Positions 23,985 through 34,000 of a stretch of 64,000 bases of DNA are shown one piece after another (within the stretch, counting starts at the first letter, position 1; the number at the start of each line of letters is the position of its first letter). Where the stretch lies: contig WIUZ02000007.1 of NCBI GenBank assembly GCA_015956445.1, positions 124,001 through 188,000 of the forward strand. The letters are read 5' to 3'. Source of the stretch: Thelephora terrestris. Lineage: Eukaryota; Basidiomycota; Agaricomycetes; Thelephorales; Thelephoraceae. The notes under the pieces were generated by a model that saw only the letters and a program-made list of their open reading frames with translations, was not told where the DNA came from and did not search any database. The translations under genes and the position numbers were made by a program.

Positions 23985-25283
23985 ATGTCTTCCAACAGTA
24001 GTGAGCGGATTTGCTAGCCCGTACTTCTCTACGACTAACGATAGGTCTTAGCTTCCGGAAATCACGACAAAAATGACCTTCCTTTCAACTATGTGCCCTC
24101 CTTTGCCGCGGGCATAGTTTTTGTGGTGCTATTCGGCCTCCTTACAAGTGCTTCCTCCTCACCCTTTCCTCTTGGGAACTTATCTGACGGGTTTCTCACC
24201 AGCGATCCACCTGGGACAAGCGCTCCGCTCCAGGATGTGGTGGTTGTTACCAACAGTAGTCATTGGAGGCATTGGAGAGAGCATCGGTTGGGCTGGTCGA
24301 TTATGGGGCAGTAAGAATCCCACTTCCCAGAACCCGTTCCTGATGCAGTAGGTTTTCCGCCTTTGGCGAACGATTATGAGTCGCGACTCACATCTGCAAC
24401 CTAGGATCACGACAACTATCATCAGTCCAACTTTTATCCTCGCTGCAAATTTCGTTATCGTGGGGATCCTCATTCGAAAACTCGGTACCAAGTACAGTCG
24501 CTTACGCCCCCGGTTATGTGAGTTGCTTTCAAGGATCCAAATACGCAGATTCTGAACCCAAATCAGATACCATTGTGTTCTGTTCTACCGTGAGTACACA
24601 CAGCGAGAATTTCGCGAGGGTGGGCTAATCTCCACTGAAGGATGTCGTCGCCCTTGTTGTTCAATCCATTGGTGGAGCCATGGCTTCTGAGGCTAAAACC
24701 GCTTCCGGTGCTCAAACAGGGGGACACATTGCTCTGGGTAGGCATTCTCTTCCCTCTCCTAAGATCGTCGCTCAAGGTCATTGTAGGCGGCATTGCCTTC
24801 CAGTTTGCCGCGGTCGTGGTCTACATGCTCCTTTCTACCGAGTTCTTTGTCCGCTTTCTGCTGAAGAAGCCATTCCCCGGTCGTGAGGACACCATATATG
24901 GCGCACCTCCCTCAGTTCTCGACTCCAGGACCAAGCAGATGATAGTCGGTGTCGGACTCAGTACACTCGCCATGTTTATTCGGTAAGCTCTAGCCATTCT
25001 TTTCCCTTCCTCGGAGACTAACGGATCCGGTTCAAGGGGTATATACCGTACCATCGAGTTGGCCAACGGCTGGAGTGGGAGAATCATATCCACCGAGAGC
25101 TACTTCAGTAAGTCGAACACACCCGTGCTTCCCTATCGGTTAATTGATAATTCCCTAGTTGCTCTTGACGGTTCCATGATTGCCTTCTCTATGCTTGCCC
25201 TCAGCGTCTTCCACCCTGGCCGCTTATTAGAAGTTGAACCCGCTGCCGAGGAAAAGAACAATGGTTCTATAACGGAGGCTTAA
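23985..25283 (+). CDS. RTA1-like seven-transmembrane protein
   Basis: Member of the fungal RTA1/RTM1 lipid-translocating exporter-like family (plasma membrane; linked in yeast to drug and sterol stress and phytosphingosine transport). A short first exon (MSSN) joins TSGNHDKNDLPFNYVPSFAA. Membrane segments follow: AGIVFVVLFGLLTSA, then WWLLPTVVIGGIGESIGWAG with the conserved E of the family (in the frame around 24,240-24,300), PTFILAANFVIVGILIRKLG, STDVVALVVQSIGGAMAS, IVGGIAFQFAAVVVYMLLST, LSTLAMFIRGIYRTIELANG, and VALDGSMIAFSMLALSVFHP. The tail is acidic and hydrophilic, ending NGSITEA at the TAA at 25281-25283. The Q-[SN]-x-G-G and R-x-x-Y-R-x-x-E patterns are hallmarks of RTA1 proteins. Five to six short introns. 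Substrate unknown. Confidence 0.88.
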
Positions 25284-25868
25284 GTCTCTTGGCTACAGGT
25301 CCCAAATATCTATCATTTCCTCTCTCAGGCTCTCTCCCCGGACACTTTTTCAGGGTTTTGCTATAACTTAAGTTTTCGGTAATATCTATACACCCTGTTT
25401 GGGCGTATGATGACAACGAATTTTGATGACGAATTTTGATGACGAATTCTGCCGCCTCCTCTTGAGATCTTGAGACGTTACCTTTACTTTTACGGATGAA
25501 AGTAGCTCATACCGATAGGAGGTTCAGTTCTTATTGCTGTGATATTCAGCCGGATGGGCCGACACGGTAGCCTTCTCACCCGAATATTACCAAGTAGACT
25601 AGGTGTGTTCCAAACCCACTCCCTCGTTGGGCTTCCGCCTCCGGCAGATCCAATGAGCCAACCAAGTAGCGAGCGCAATCAGGCACCAGGGAAAATCCCC
25701 GATCACTCAGCGCTGGTGATCGTTATTGGCTCCGGCTCGGACCTGTTCACCAAAGGCACACCTGACGGATCAGGGCGGAATCTCCAAACCACCAGTGGCA
25801 GTGAGTGCATGCGATACAGCCTCGAATCATACAGATTGCATACATGGATAGCGGCCTACAGAAAATGA
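25284..25868. other. intergenic stretch between converging genes
   Basis: 3' flanks of the RTA1-like gene and RPS4. It contains the 13-bp tandem repeat at 25416-25448; otherwise nothing recognisable. Confidence 0.5.
25416..25448. repeat. 13-bp tandem repeat, about 2.6 copies
   Basis: The unit ACGAATTTTGATG occurs twice perfectly (25416-25428, 25429-25441), followed by a partial third copy. It lies about 135 bp past the stop of the RTA1-like gene. Confidence 0.85.
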
Positions 25869-26920
25869 CTACGACGACTCCGCGAGACGCTGCTTCCTCT
25901 TGAGGTCCCTCTCCTCTGCAATCGTCAGCTTGGTGCCCTTGCCCTTGGGCAGGGATATCCAAGGCTTCGTGCCCTCACCGATGACAAAAATGTTCGTCAC
26001 CCTACAATTAGCCGTCTGTGAGTCGTTGCTTCCATTCTGGGCACCAAACGTACCGGGTGGCGAATGTTCGGTCCAGTGAATCCTTAACATGGACGATATC
26101 GAAGCCGCCGATATGCTTCTCACGGTGAACGATGACACCGGCCCTCCCCATGTTACGCCCTCCAGTGATCATGACGATGTTACCGGTGTCGAATTTGACG
26201 TAATCTGTTATTTTATTTTGCTCGATATCAAACTTGACGGTGTCGTTAACCCTGATTGCAGGGTCGGGGTAGCGGATAGTTCGACCGTCGTGAGTGACAA
26301 TGTATGGAACTCCCTTGGGACCAAGGGCCATTTTCCGAACCTTGAGAAGCTTGTAGCTAGCTTCCTCGGGCGTGATGCGGTGGATGGTGAAACGGCCCTT
26401 GACATCGTAAAGAAGACGGAAGTGTTCGCCAGACTTTTCGATGGTAATGACATCTAGGAGATAGACAGGTTGATCAACTATCTGAGATCGAGAGTTGGTG
26501 GTTCCAGAGGATCATACCCATGTAACCAGCCGGATAAGTCGGGTCTGTTCTGACCTTGCCGTCAACCTTGACCAGCCGCTGGTTTACAATTGAGATAACT
26601 TCGCGACCAGTTAAAGCATATTTCAGTCGGTAACGGAGGAAGACGGTGAGAGGGAGGGATTCCCGCAGTTTGTGAGGACCAGGAGAGGGACGAGGAGCCT
26701 GTGCAAGAAAAATAGGTTCATGCCATCTATTCGAGGGTTCGTTCAACTCACATAGGTGCCACCAAGCTTGTTAAGCATCCATGATGAAGGAGCTGCCAAT
26801 CGCTTCAAATGTTTTTTCGGTCCGCGGGCCTGTGATAGATCGAAGGAATCAGAATAAAATCATCAGAAACCACTTCCAGCACCCCCAAGAACGCTGGCAA
26901 CATAGGGTCATACTCACCAT
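25869..26920 (-). CDS. RPS4: 40S ribosomal protein S4 (eS4)
   Basis: Small-subunit ribosomal protein eS4. The first exon is only the ATG (26918-26920), followed directly by a GTGAGT donor; exon 2 begins GCCCGC after CACAG, giving [18 protein letters not shown]. Later exons: [112 protein letters not shown] (KOW region) and [20 protein letters not shown], ending RLAESS at the stop at 25869. Length about 263, as expected. Gene order places its start 172 bp from the NTR1 start on the opposite strand, so both share a short promoter. A phase-0 intron right after the start codon is common in fungal ribosomal protein genes. Confidence 0.96.
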
Positions 26921-27092
26921 CGTTAGGGTCTTGAGGAGTCCGTTTCGTGTGTCAAGATGATGATTGTGTACGGGTGGTGGGAGTGGCTTATGTAACCACT
27001 GTACAGTTTCCTTATGTGGCCAAAGACCTCGTGACACCCTTCCTGATTCAGACTCTCCGCGATCAGCCTGTTCCGCCACCTCACTCCGACTC

Positions 27093-30000
27093 ATGGGCCG
27101 CCGAAAGCGTCAGCTACTGGATGATGGAGACTCCGATTCTTCAGCGCATTCGGAAGCGGAAGACTTCGATGACGAGGATCAGGATCTTCGCGACGAACGC
27201 GCCCTGTTCGAAAACCCCTACCAAAACAAACGACACAAGCAGCGAAGGCGGGGCTTTGGCGATGACAGCGACGAAGAAGATGAGGACGTTGGACCATCGC
27301 GAAGACGGTCGGATTGGACCAAAGCCCCTGCTTTTGTCTCCTCTCAAAAGGTGGAGCCTGACCAATCTATGGATGTAGATGTCGACTCAGACGCTGACCG
27401 ACCTACTGCCAAAGATGGAGATTCAGATGAAGACGATGAAGATGAAAGTGGTTCTCAGCCCTCAGTTCCCAAGTCTGTAAATACACCAAGGGATGAAGAT
27501 GAAGAAATGGAAGACCGCCCGAGGATGGGTCTCGGCAGTTCCAAGACCACCAGCTTTTCAGGTTTAGGCTTTACCAAGGCTGGGATAGGTTCTCACGGGG
27601 AAACCAGCAAGAAATCCGCATTCTCAGGCTTCAGTCGCGGCGGGATTGGTTCAAACTTCTCCAAAGGGGTGGGTACACCGGGAGAAGTTGAAGACAACAA
27701 GCCGGATGATCAGAAGAGTTCATTTTCTACGTTCAAACGAGGAGGTATCGGCTCTTCACTCCGCGACGAAACTTCCACTGCTTCTCCTTCCGAGCTTTAT
27801 GGCTCCCTACCTAAGACATTTGGAGCCACGAGGACTCAGCGATCGTTCGTTCGCGACGACACGGATTCCGCGGGTTCCAGTCGATCCGCCACTCCGAACC
27901 TGTCTGCGCAGGAACGTGTTCATTTTAGCAAATTGGAGGGAAGTTATGGAGCACGCATGCTTGCCAAGATGGGTTGGGTAACAGGTACAGGCCTCGGCGT
28001 TGCCGGAGAGGGTAGGATCAATCCGGTTGAGACGAAGGTTAGAAAGAAGGGAATGGGTATCGCCTTTGGTGGGTTCACGGAACGAACGGAGCAGGAGAAG
28101 GCAGAGGCACGGAGAAAAGGCCAGCCTGTCAGCGACGACGAAGAAGATGCTGCGCCTGGGAAGGGGAAAGGCAAGGTTGGAGCAAAGAAGAAGACATCTG
28201 ATGCGTGGAAGCGGCCGAGGAAAGTAAAGACGAAGATTGAACACAAGACGTACGATGAGATTCTCGCTGAAACCAAGGATTTCATCCCCCCGGCAGCCGG
28301 TATTGGTCCTATCATTGATGCGACTGGCTCAACGGCAAGTTTTTTTCGTCCTCCCGCCTACTGCTGACATGGCTGATATGTCGCCCAATAGTTACGTGAA
28401 GTTTCCTCCCTGGCAGACGTCTCGATTGCGTCTTGGACTCCAACCTCTGATTCTGCACGTATCCCCGAGCTTCGTCATAATCTACGATTGGTTGTCGAGT
28501 CCGCAAAAAGCGATCTGGAAGGACTTGCACGGGAGGCGAAGGCGTTGGCAGCAAGGAAGAAATATCTTCGCGAGGAGGACGTGCGTATGAGGAAGAAAAT
28601 TAAGGATGAAGCCGACCGTAAGTGCACCCTCGTTCCCAAGCCCCAGGCCTTGCTGATCCACGGTCAAGTGATCGCGCGTCTTCAACAAATTCACCTAGTT
28701 GTAGACGACATAAACTCAGAGGCGAAGCAAATTTCTGTATCATATGAACCCACTCTCGATCAGTTCTCCCCGAGTTTCGATAAGCTGCTTGGTCAATTTG
28801 CTGGTGACTTCGATCGGTATCGCCTCGACGAGGTTGTTGTTGCGGCAATATCCCCTGTAGTGAGTGCTTCACTCCACAGATACAGTCACTTTCTAATGAT
28901 GTGAACAGCTTCGTAGGTTGATTGTAACTTGGAGCCCGCTGGAAAATCCATCGTGGCTGATGCCGATGTTCCACCTCTGGCGGCGCGCCCTCAAAGTCTC
29001 TCCAGCTGCGGGCGCTACTGACAATCAAGTACAACTTCATGGTAGCGCGCAAGTCGTTATCACGCAGCCAGCGTACGTATTTTCTCCCACGTAGGTCGAT
29101 ATGAGCTTACCTGGTATGGTAGGACACAACAGATGACTCCGTTTGACTCGTGGTTATGGAATGCATGGCTTCCAAGGGTCCGCTCTGTGATCAATAATGA
29201 ATGGGTAGTGGAAGATCCGCAGCCAGCCATTCGGTTGTACGAAGCGTGGGCCAACCTCTTGCCAGGCTTCATCCGAGACAATTTTTTCGATCAACTTGTA
29301 ATACCAAAGCTCCAGAAGGCGATTACGGATTGGAGTCCCCGAAAGTCGAGCGTTTCGTTACACACCCTGATCTTCCCGTGGTTGCCACATGTTGGACTGA
29401 GAATCGAAGAGGTCCTCGGTGATGCTAGACGTAAACTAAAGAGCTACATGAGGGGTTGGACTCCGACCGACGGAATCCCGCACGATTTTATCGTGTGGAA
29501 AGATGTATGTAGCGCCTTTTTTTTATTTTTGCCCGCGACAAGAGTTAATCACGCCCTTTCTAGGTCTACGATCCCTCCGAATGGGACAGTCTGCTGCTGA
29601 AGTACATTGTTCCGAAACTCGGGGCAACCCTCCGAGAGGACTTCCAGGTGAATCCTGCACAACAAGATCTCAAGCCGCTCCAGGACGTTCTCTTGTGGGC
29701 CCAGATTATCCGCCCATCGATCTTCTCGCAGCTCCTAGAGATGGAGTTTTTCCCCAAGTGGTTGACCACCTTGCACCAGTGGCTTGTTCACCCCGAGGCC
29801 AGTTTCGAGGAGGTCGCTCAGTGGTATTCGTTTTGGAAGCAAATCTTCCCAGAGGACGTGCAAAGAATGTCAGGTGTCGAGCGAGGATTTACCAAGGGTT
29901 TGGAGTTGATGAACAAGGCGATTGAACTCGGGCCGGCAGTGTCACAGTTGCCTCGGCCTGATTCGCAAGCAGTTGGCGTCCCGACAGGACAGACGAAAGC

Positions 30001-30274
30001 GCGAATCACGGTCAAGGCAAAGGCCTCTCGAACCCAGGAAATCACCTTCCGTTCAATCGTCGACGATTACGCGTCCAGCCACAACCTCCTTTTTTTCCCT
30101 GCTGGTAAAGTTGACGAGAAAACTGGAAATGCATTGTTCCGGGTTTCTAGGAACGCTGATGGAAAGGGTGGGTTGTTGGTCTATATTGCGGATGATGCAG
30201 TCTGGGCTATGGACGGAGACCAGTACCGAGCCATTCCGCTAGAGGAAATGATTCTGAGGGCTACGAAAGGGTAG
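27093..30274 (+). CDS. NTR1: G-patch spliceosome disassembly factor, Ntr1/Spp382/TFIP11 type
   Basis: Activates the helicase Prp43 to take apart spliceosomes and released lariats. The ATG at 27093 starts MGRRKRQLLDDGDSDSSAHS. An acidic N-terminus contains repeated FSGLGF / FSGFSRGGIGS / FSTFKRGGIGS units. The G-patch (about 27,950-28,060) reads GARMLAKMGWVTGTGLGVAG and GRINPVETKVRKKGMGIAFG. Then comes a coiled coil (DLEGLAREAKALAARKKYLR) and the GCFC domain, including WSPLENPSWLMPMF, MTPFDSWLWNAWLPRVRSVI and AIRLYEAWANLLPGFIRDNF. The C-terminus FRSIVDDYASSHNLLFFPAG leads to the stop at 30274. One intron (28335-28391) has a GC donor, ACG|GCAAGT, joining GST to LREVSSLADVSIASW. The total length of about 900 residues fits the family. 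Confidence 0.93.
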
Positions 30275-30514
30275 AGGCATATTTAGATAGTCGCCTTGCA
30301 TGTAAAGGGTTTACTGGGAATACGTCTTTGGTGTTTTTGAAATCCGCTTTGAAAACAAGCGTGGGCGCGAGCGCTAATGGCAAACCCAATTTGGGAAACC
30401 AATGCGCCGCCCGCCCCTGACTGCTCTTCATAACCGAACTTAAGGAGACCACGCCCCACAATCACCTGTTTGGGATGACATCCGTGGAGGACTCGCTATA
30501 GTCACAAAGACGTC

Positions 30515-31225
30515 ATGGATCGTCTCGCCCGGTCAGAAAGGTCATCCTTCTCTCTGCGCGACATGCCAGCAAATTCCTATCCCACCCCTGTGGCGCCCAG
30601 GCGCAAGAATAAGATTGTGAACGTGATGAAACGACCATTTTCTCCACGGTCACCACGTCTCGGGAAGGACGCCGTGCGCCGCCCATTTTGTTACACTACT
30701 GTGGATGGCCTGACAGTTGAACAGGATACCAGGGATAGCGGTCACTCATACTTCCATCACGAACACGAAGAGCGTGCAGGGCACGTGCCGACCGTCGAGC
30801 AAATATCGATGGGCTTGCATTTATCGCGAACGCCGCACCTCAGATCCACCAGTGGGCGGGGTCGGTCGATGTCGTCTGAGGTACCCACGAAACCAGATGC
30901 GAAACCCGCTCACCGCTCGCGTGCCACCGCGCAACCGCCGAAACCCGCGCTAAAGAAAATCTCGTCGTCCCAGACTATCCCCACGTCCACCACGCCGTCT
31001 TTCACGAACGTATCTGCGTCCACTTCTACCACCTTGTCTTCTGCCATGTTACAGACCGATCGTCACGTCTCCTTTTTCACCCCACGTTTTTTCTCTAGAA
31101 TGACCAAGATTATACCATCGTCACAGGGCCGACCATCTCGAGATACTGAGCCAAACACCGAGCCAGAGCCTGAGATTTCGTCCCCAAAGAAACTGGTCAG
31201 ATTCTCTGTGGATGAGACCCGATAG
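30515..31225 (+). CDS. basic, disordered hypothetical protein
   Basis: A single uninterrupted frame of 236 codons, unusual in this intron-rich window. It starts MDRLARSERSSFSLRDMPAN. It is rich in Ser, Thr, Pro, Arg and Lys with no predicted fold, and ends SPKKLVRFSVDETR. The sub-motifs RHVSFFTPR and KKLVRFSVDE resemble the (K/R)-V-x-F docking motif of PP1 phosphatase (KLVRF, RHVSF), so it may bind PP1; that is inference from short motifs. A basic stretch (RRKNKIVNVMKRPFSPRSPR) could be a nuclear signal. I do not recognise the family. It lies between NTR1 and the DnaJ gene, all on the plus strand. Confidence 0.6.
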   Translation: MDRLARSERSSFSLRDMPANSYPTPVAPRRKNKIVNVMKRPFSPRSPRLGKDAVRRPFCYTTVDGLTVEQDTRDSGHSYFHHEHEERAGHVPTVEQISMGLHLSRTPHLRSTSGRGRSMSSEVPTKPDAKPAHRSRATAQPPKPALKKISSSQTIPTSTTPSFTNVSASTSTTLSSAMLQTDRHVSFFTPRFFSRMTKIIPSSQGRPSRDTEPNTEPEPEISSPKKLVRFSVDETR

Positions 31226-31630
31226 AGGGGATCTCACATCGCTGTTTTTCTTTGCATCCGCCTGTCCTGTTGTTTCAAATTCGCATTCGCATCTACTCAA
31301 TTGTTGCATTCCATCGTACATTGTTGTTTGTTTGACTACACTTGGACTACACTTATCTATCATGTTCCATTTAATGTTATCGTTTATGGCCGTGGAATAT
31401 ACGCACAGCTTGGACTTGACGCAGCAGAAACCGGAAGCCCGGACCAGTGACGCGGATTGCCGCGGCGCGGCAAATTCACTCGCTCAGCCATCACAGGAAG
31501 GTCGCTGCGACCATCGGCGCCTCAATCTCAGTCCTCCCTTTATCCCGTCTCCTCACTCTTCTGCTCCATCTCCTCCTAAACGACCTCGCCTGCTATTTAA
31601 TATTCGCCCCCTGTTATCGCACATCTCGCA
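31226..31630. other. intergenic stretch
   Basis: Holds the 3' flank of the preceding gene and the promoter of the DnaJ gene. It is pyrimidine-rich just before the start at 31631 (CTCCTCACTCTTCTGCTCCATCTCC-type leader, about 31,545-31,580). No gene seen. Confidence 0.5.
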
Positions 31631-33634
31631 ATGGCTCCAGTAGAGACCGAATATTACGACCTGGTACGAAACACCGCCACCCCTCAGACTACTCCAGAGT
31701 GATTCGCTAACCTGGCTTCTTGCAAATGAGCAGCTCGGTGTCTCTGTGGACTTTCAAGAGACGGATCTCAAGAAAGCCTACCGCAAGGCCGCCATGAAGG
31801 TTTCTAATTTCATCTCGCCCAAGTGCTTAATTTGACGTCACGGCGGCACTTCCCCGCCACTGCACGCAGTATCATCCGGATAAGAATCCGTCACCAGAAG
31901 CGGAGGAAAAGTTCAAAGAAATAAGGTGCGCCCAGTGCTGCGCTTTACGACTTTCACGGTATTCACGGTTTTTGTTCAGCAAAGCATATCAAGTCTTATC
32001 GGACTCTGTTCGTGGTCCATGCGTATATTTTTCAAGCCACCGAAGCTGAATTTACGCATTTCTTATAGAATCTACGTGCTGTATATGACAAGAATGGAAA
32101 ATCTATGGTATGTCTGTCGAAGGCTGTGCACCCCTCCCCAACACCGATCTTACCTTGGGGCTTGTCTAGGCGGACAAGGAGGGTAATGTCACCATGGAAG
32201 ACGCTGCAGGATTCTTCGCCAATGTCTTCGGAGGGGAAAGGTTCAAGGCCTATGTAAGCCGATGGCTAGTGACCTCTGTGATGGACCTAATATCCTGTAC
32301 AGATAGGGGAGATCTCATTAATGAAGGAGATGACTTCAGTCGCTACAACAATGATGACAGACGAGGAGAGGGCCGAGGTGGAGAAGCAGATGAACGCTGG
32401 GAACTCAAATGGCGCAAGCCACCTCACATCCACCCCGCACGTTGATACGGAGGCCAACCCAAAAGCGACCGGTTCTGATGAGAAACCTCCAACGGATGGA
32501 GCCGATTCTCCTACCCATGAACATTCACCAGGTGGGAAGAAACGACCAAAGATTACCCCTGAGCAGAAGAAGAAGTTGGAAGAAATGGAGGCTCAGCGGA
32601 AGAAGGTTATGGAGGAAAGGGTTGATGCTTTGACAAAACAGCTCATCGAGAGGTTGAGACCATTTGTTGATGCTGAACGTCCCGGGGTCGGGGACGATGC
32701 TGAGACTCGGAAGTTCCATGACATAATGAAGAGGGAGGCTGAGGATATGAAGCTGGAAAGCTTTGGTGTTGAGGTTTGTCTCCCCTTTCTCATCCGAAGG
32801 CCCGTTGATGGATGTCTACTGGCAGCTTCTTCATACGATTGGATCAGTCTACATGATGAAAGCCTCCTCCTTCCTGAAGTCAAAGAAGTTCCTTGGCATG
32901 TAAGCCCCGCAATTCCGCCGAATCCGGGTCTTGCCTGATTCCATTATCTAGCCCAGGGTTCTTTTCGCGGCTGAAGGAGAAAGGGGCCCTCGCCAAGGAC
33001 GCTTGGGGCGTCATAGGCAGCGCGTATGTACTAATCCAGTTTCGCGTTGTTGATACTCACTTTCCTACCCCTTTGATCCCGCAGACTCGGCGTACAGTCC
33101 ATGATGCTGGAGATGGAGAAGCTCCAGGCTCGAGGTGAAGTTCCAGAGGAGGAACTGAAAGCGCTCGAGGAAGACGTGACTGGCAAGGTACGAAATTCCA
33201 CTGCAAATTATATCTTTTTTAACCAGTCTACTCCCGTGATAAGATCATGTTAGCATCTTGGAGAGGGACTCGCTTTGAATGCGTTCAAGTCCTGCGAGAG
33301 GTCTGCGACAAAGTTCTAAGGGATCCCGAAGCCTCCGAGACCGTTCTCCTCAACCGCGCAAAGGTACCGTTTTTTGCCAACTTCGCCAAGGGGGGCCTCT
33401 AACGGGTTTGTGTAGGGTTTGATTTTCTTGGGTGCTATATTCAAGGGGACACAGCCAGACGAGACCGACCTTGAGCGACGAGAGCTGGAACGAATGGTCG
33501 CCGAAGCTGCCTCTGGAAAGTCCAAACATCAGAGGTTGAGAGCTCAAGCCAAAGCCAACGCTCATCAGAAGAGGCACGATAGGCCTGGATCGCCTCCAGC
33601 TGTCAACGCTACGGAAGAAACGAAGACTCTCTGA
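31631..33634 (+). CDS. DnaJ (Hsp40) protein with DnaJ-X domain, Caj1/Djp1 type
   Basis: J-domain co-chaperone for Hsp70. Start MAPVETEYYDL, spliced by a GTACGA donor to LGVSVDFQETDLKKAYRKAA, then M-K-YHPDKNPSPEAEEKFKEI. The HPD motif that activates Hsp70 is intact and is split off from helix II by an intron at about 31,800-31,868. The rest of the J-domain reads KAYQVLSDS...YDKNGK. The DnaJ-X part follows (FFANVFGGERFKAYIGEISL), then a charged Glu/Lys coiled coil (TPEQKKKLEEMEAQRKKVME), ALTKQLIERLRPFVDAERPG, and C-terminal LREVCDKVLRDPEASETVLL and KGLIFLGAIFKGTQPDETDL. This layout is that of yeast Caj1 and Djp1 (peroxisomal import helper) and their Agaricomycete homologues; which one cannot be decided. 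Ends ATEETKTL at 33634. Confidence 0.93.
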
Positions 33635-34000
33635 GGGGTTCCATTCGATTTCTATTGCTTTTCTTCGACTCCCTGCTTTCCATTGTCTTCCTAATCCACG
33701 AATACTGGGCGGCGGCTAATCTTCGTCTTTGACGGGATGTCGACGGGTCATTTACGTATGATGCCCCTTTGCATTTCAGCCTATGAGCGCACTAATTTGT
33801 TTTCATGTATTTCTTCTTGGCACGTCTCTCAACAGGACTACTCCATGATGCGTTTTGACCTACAATTTTTTTACTTCAATTCCTTTTTCTCTCCCTGCTC
33901 GTGAACACATTTTTATCAGTTGGTTTGTGCGGCCGTTCGTACCAGCGCTCAACCGGTTCCATATCGTCGTATCGATCCGCGACAAGCACCGGGCAAGTGT
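33635..34000. other. intergenic stretch between converging genes
   Basis: T-rich 3' flanks of the DnaJ gene (plus) and the M20 gene (minus). No gene or clear motif. Confidence 0.5.
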
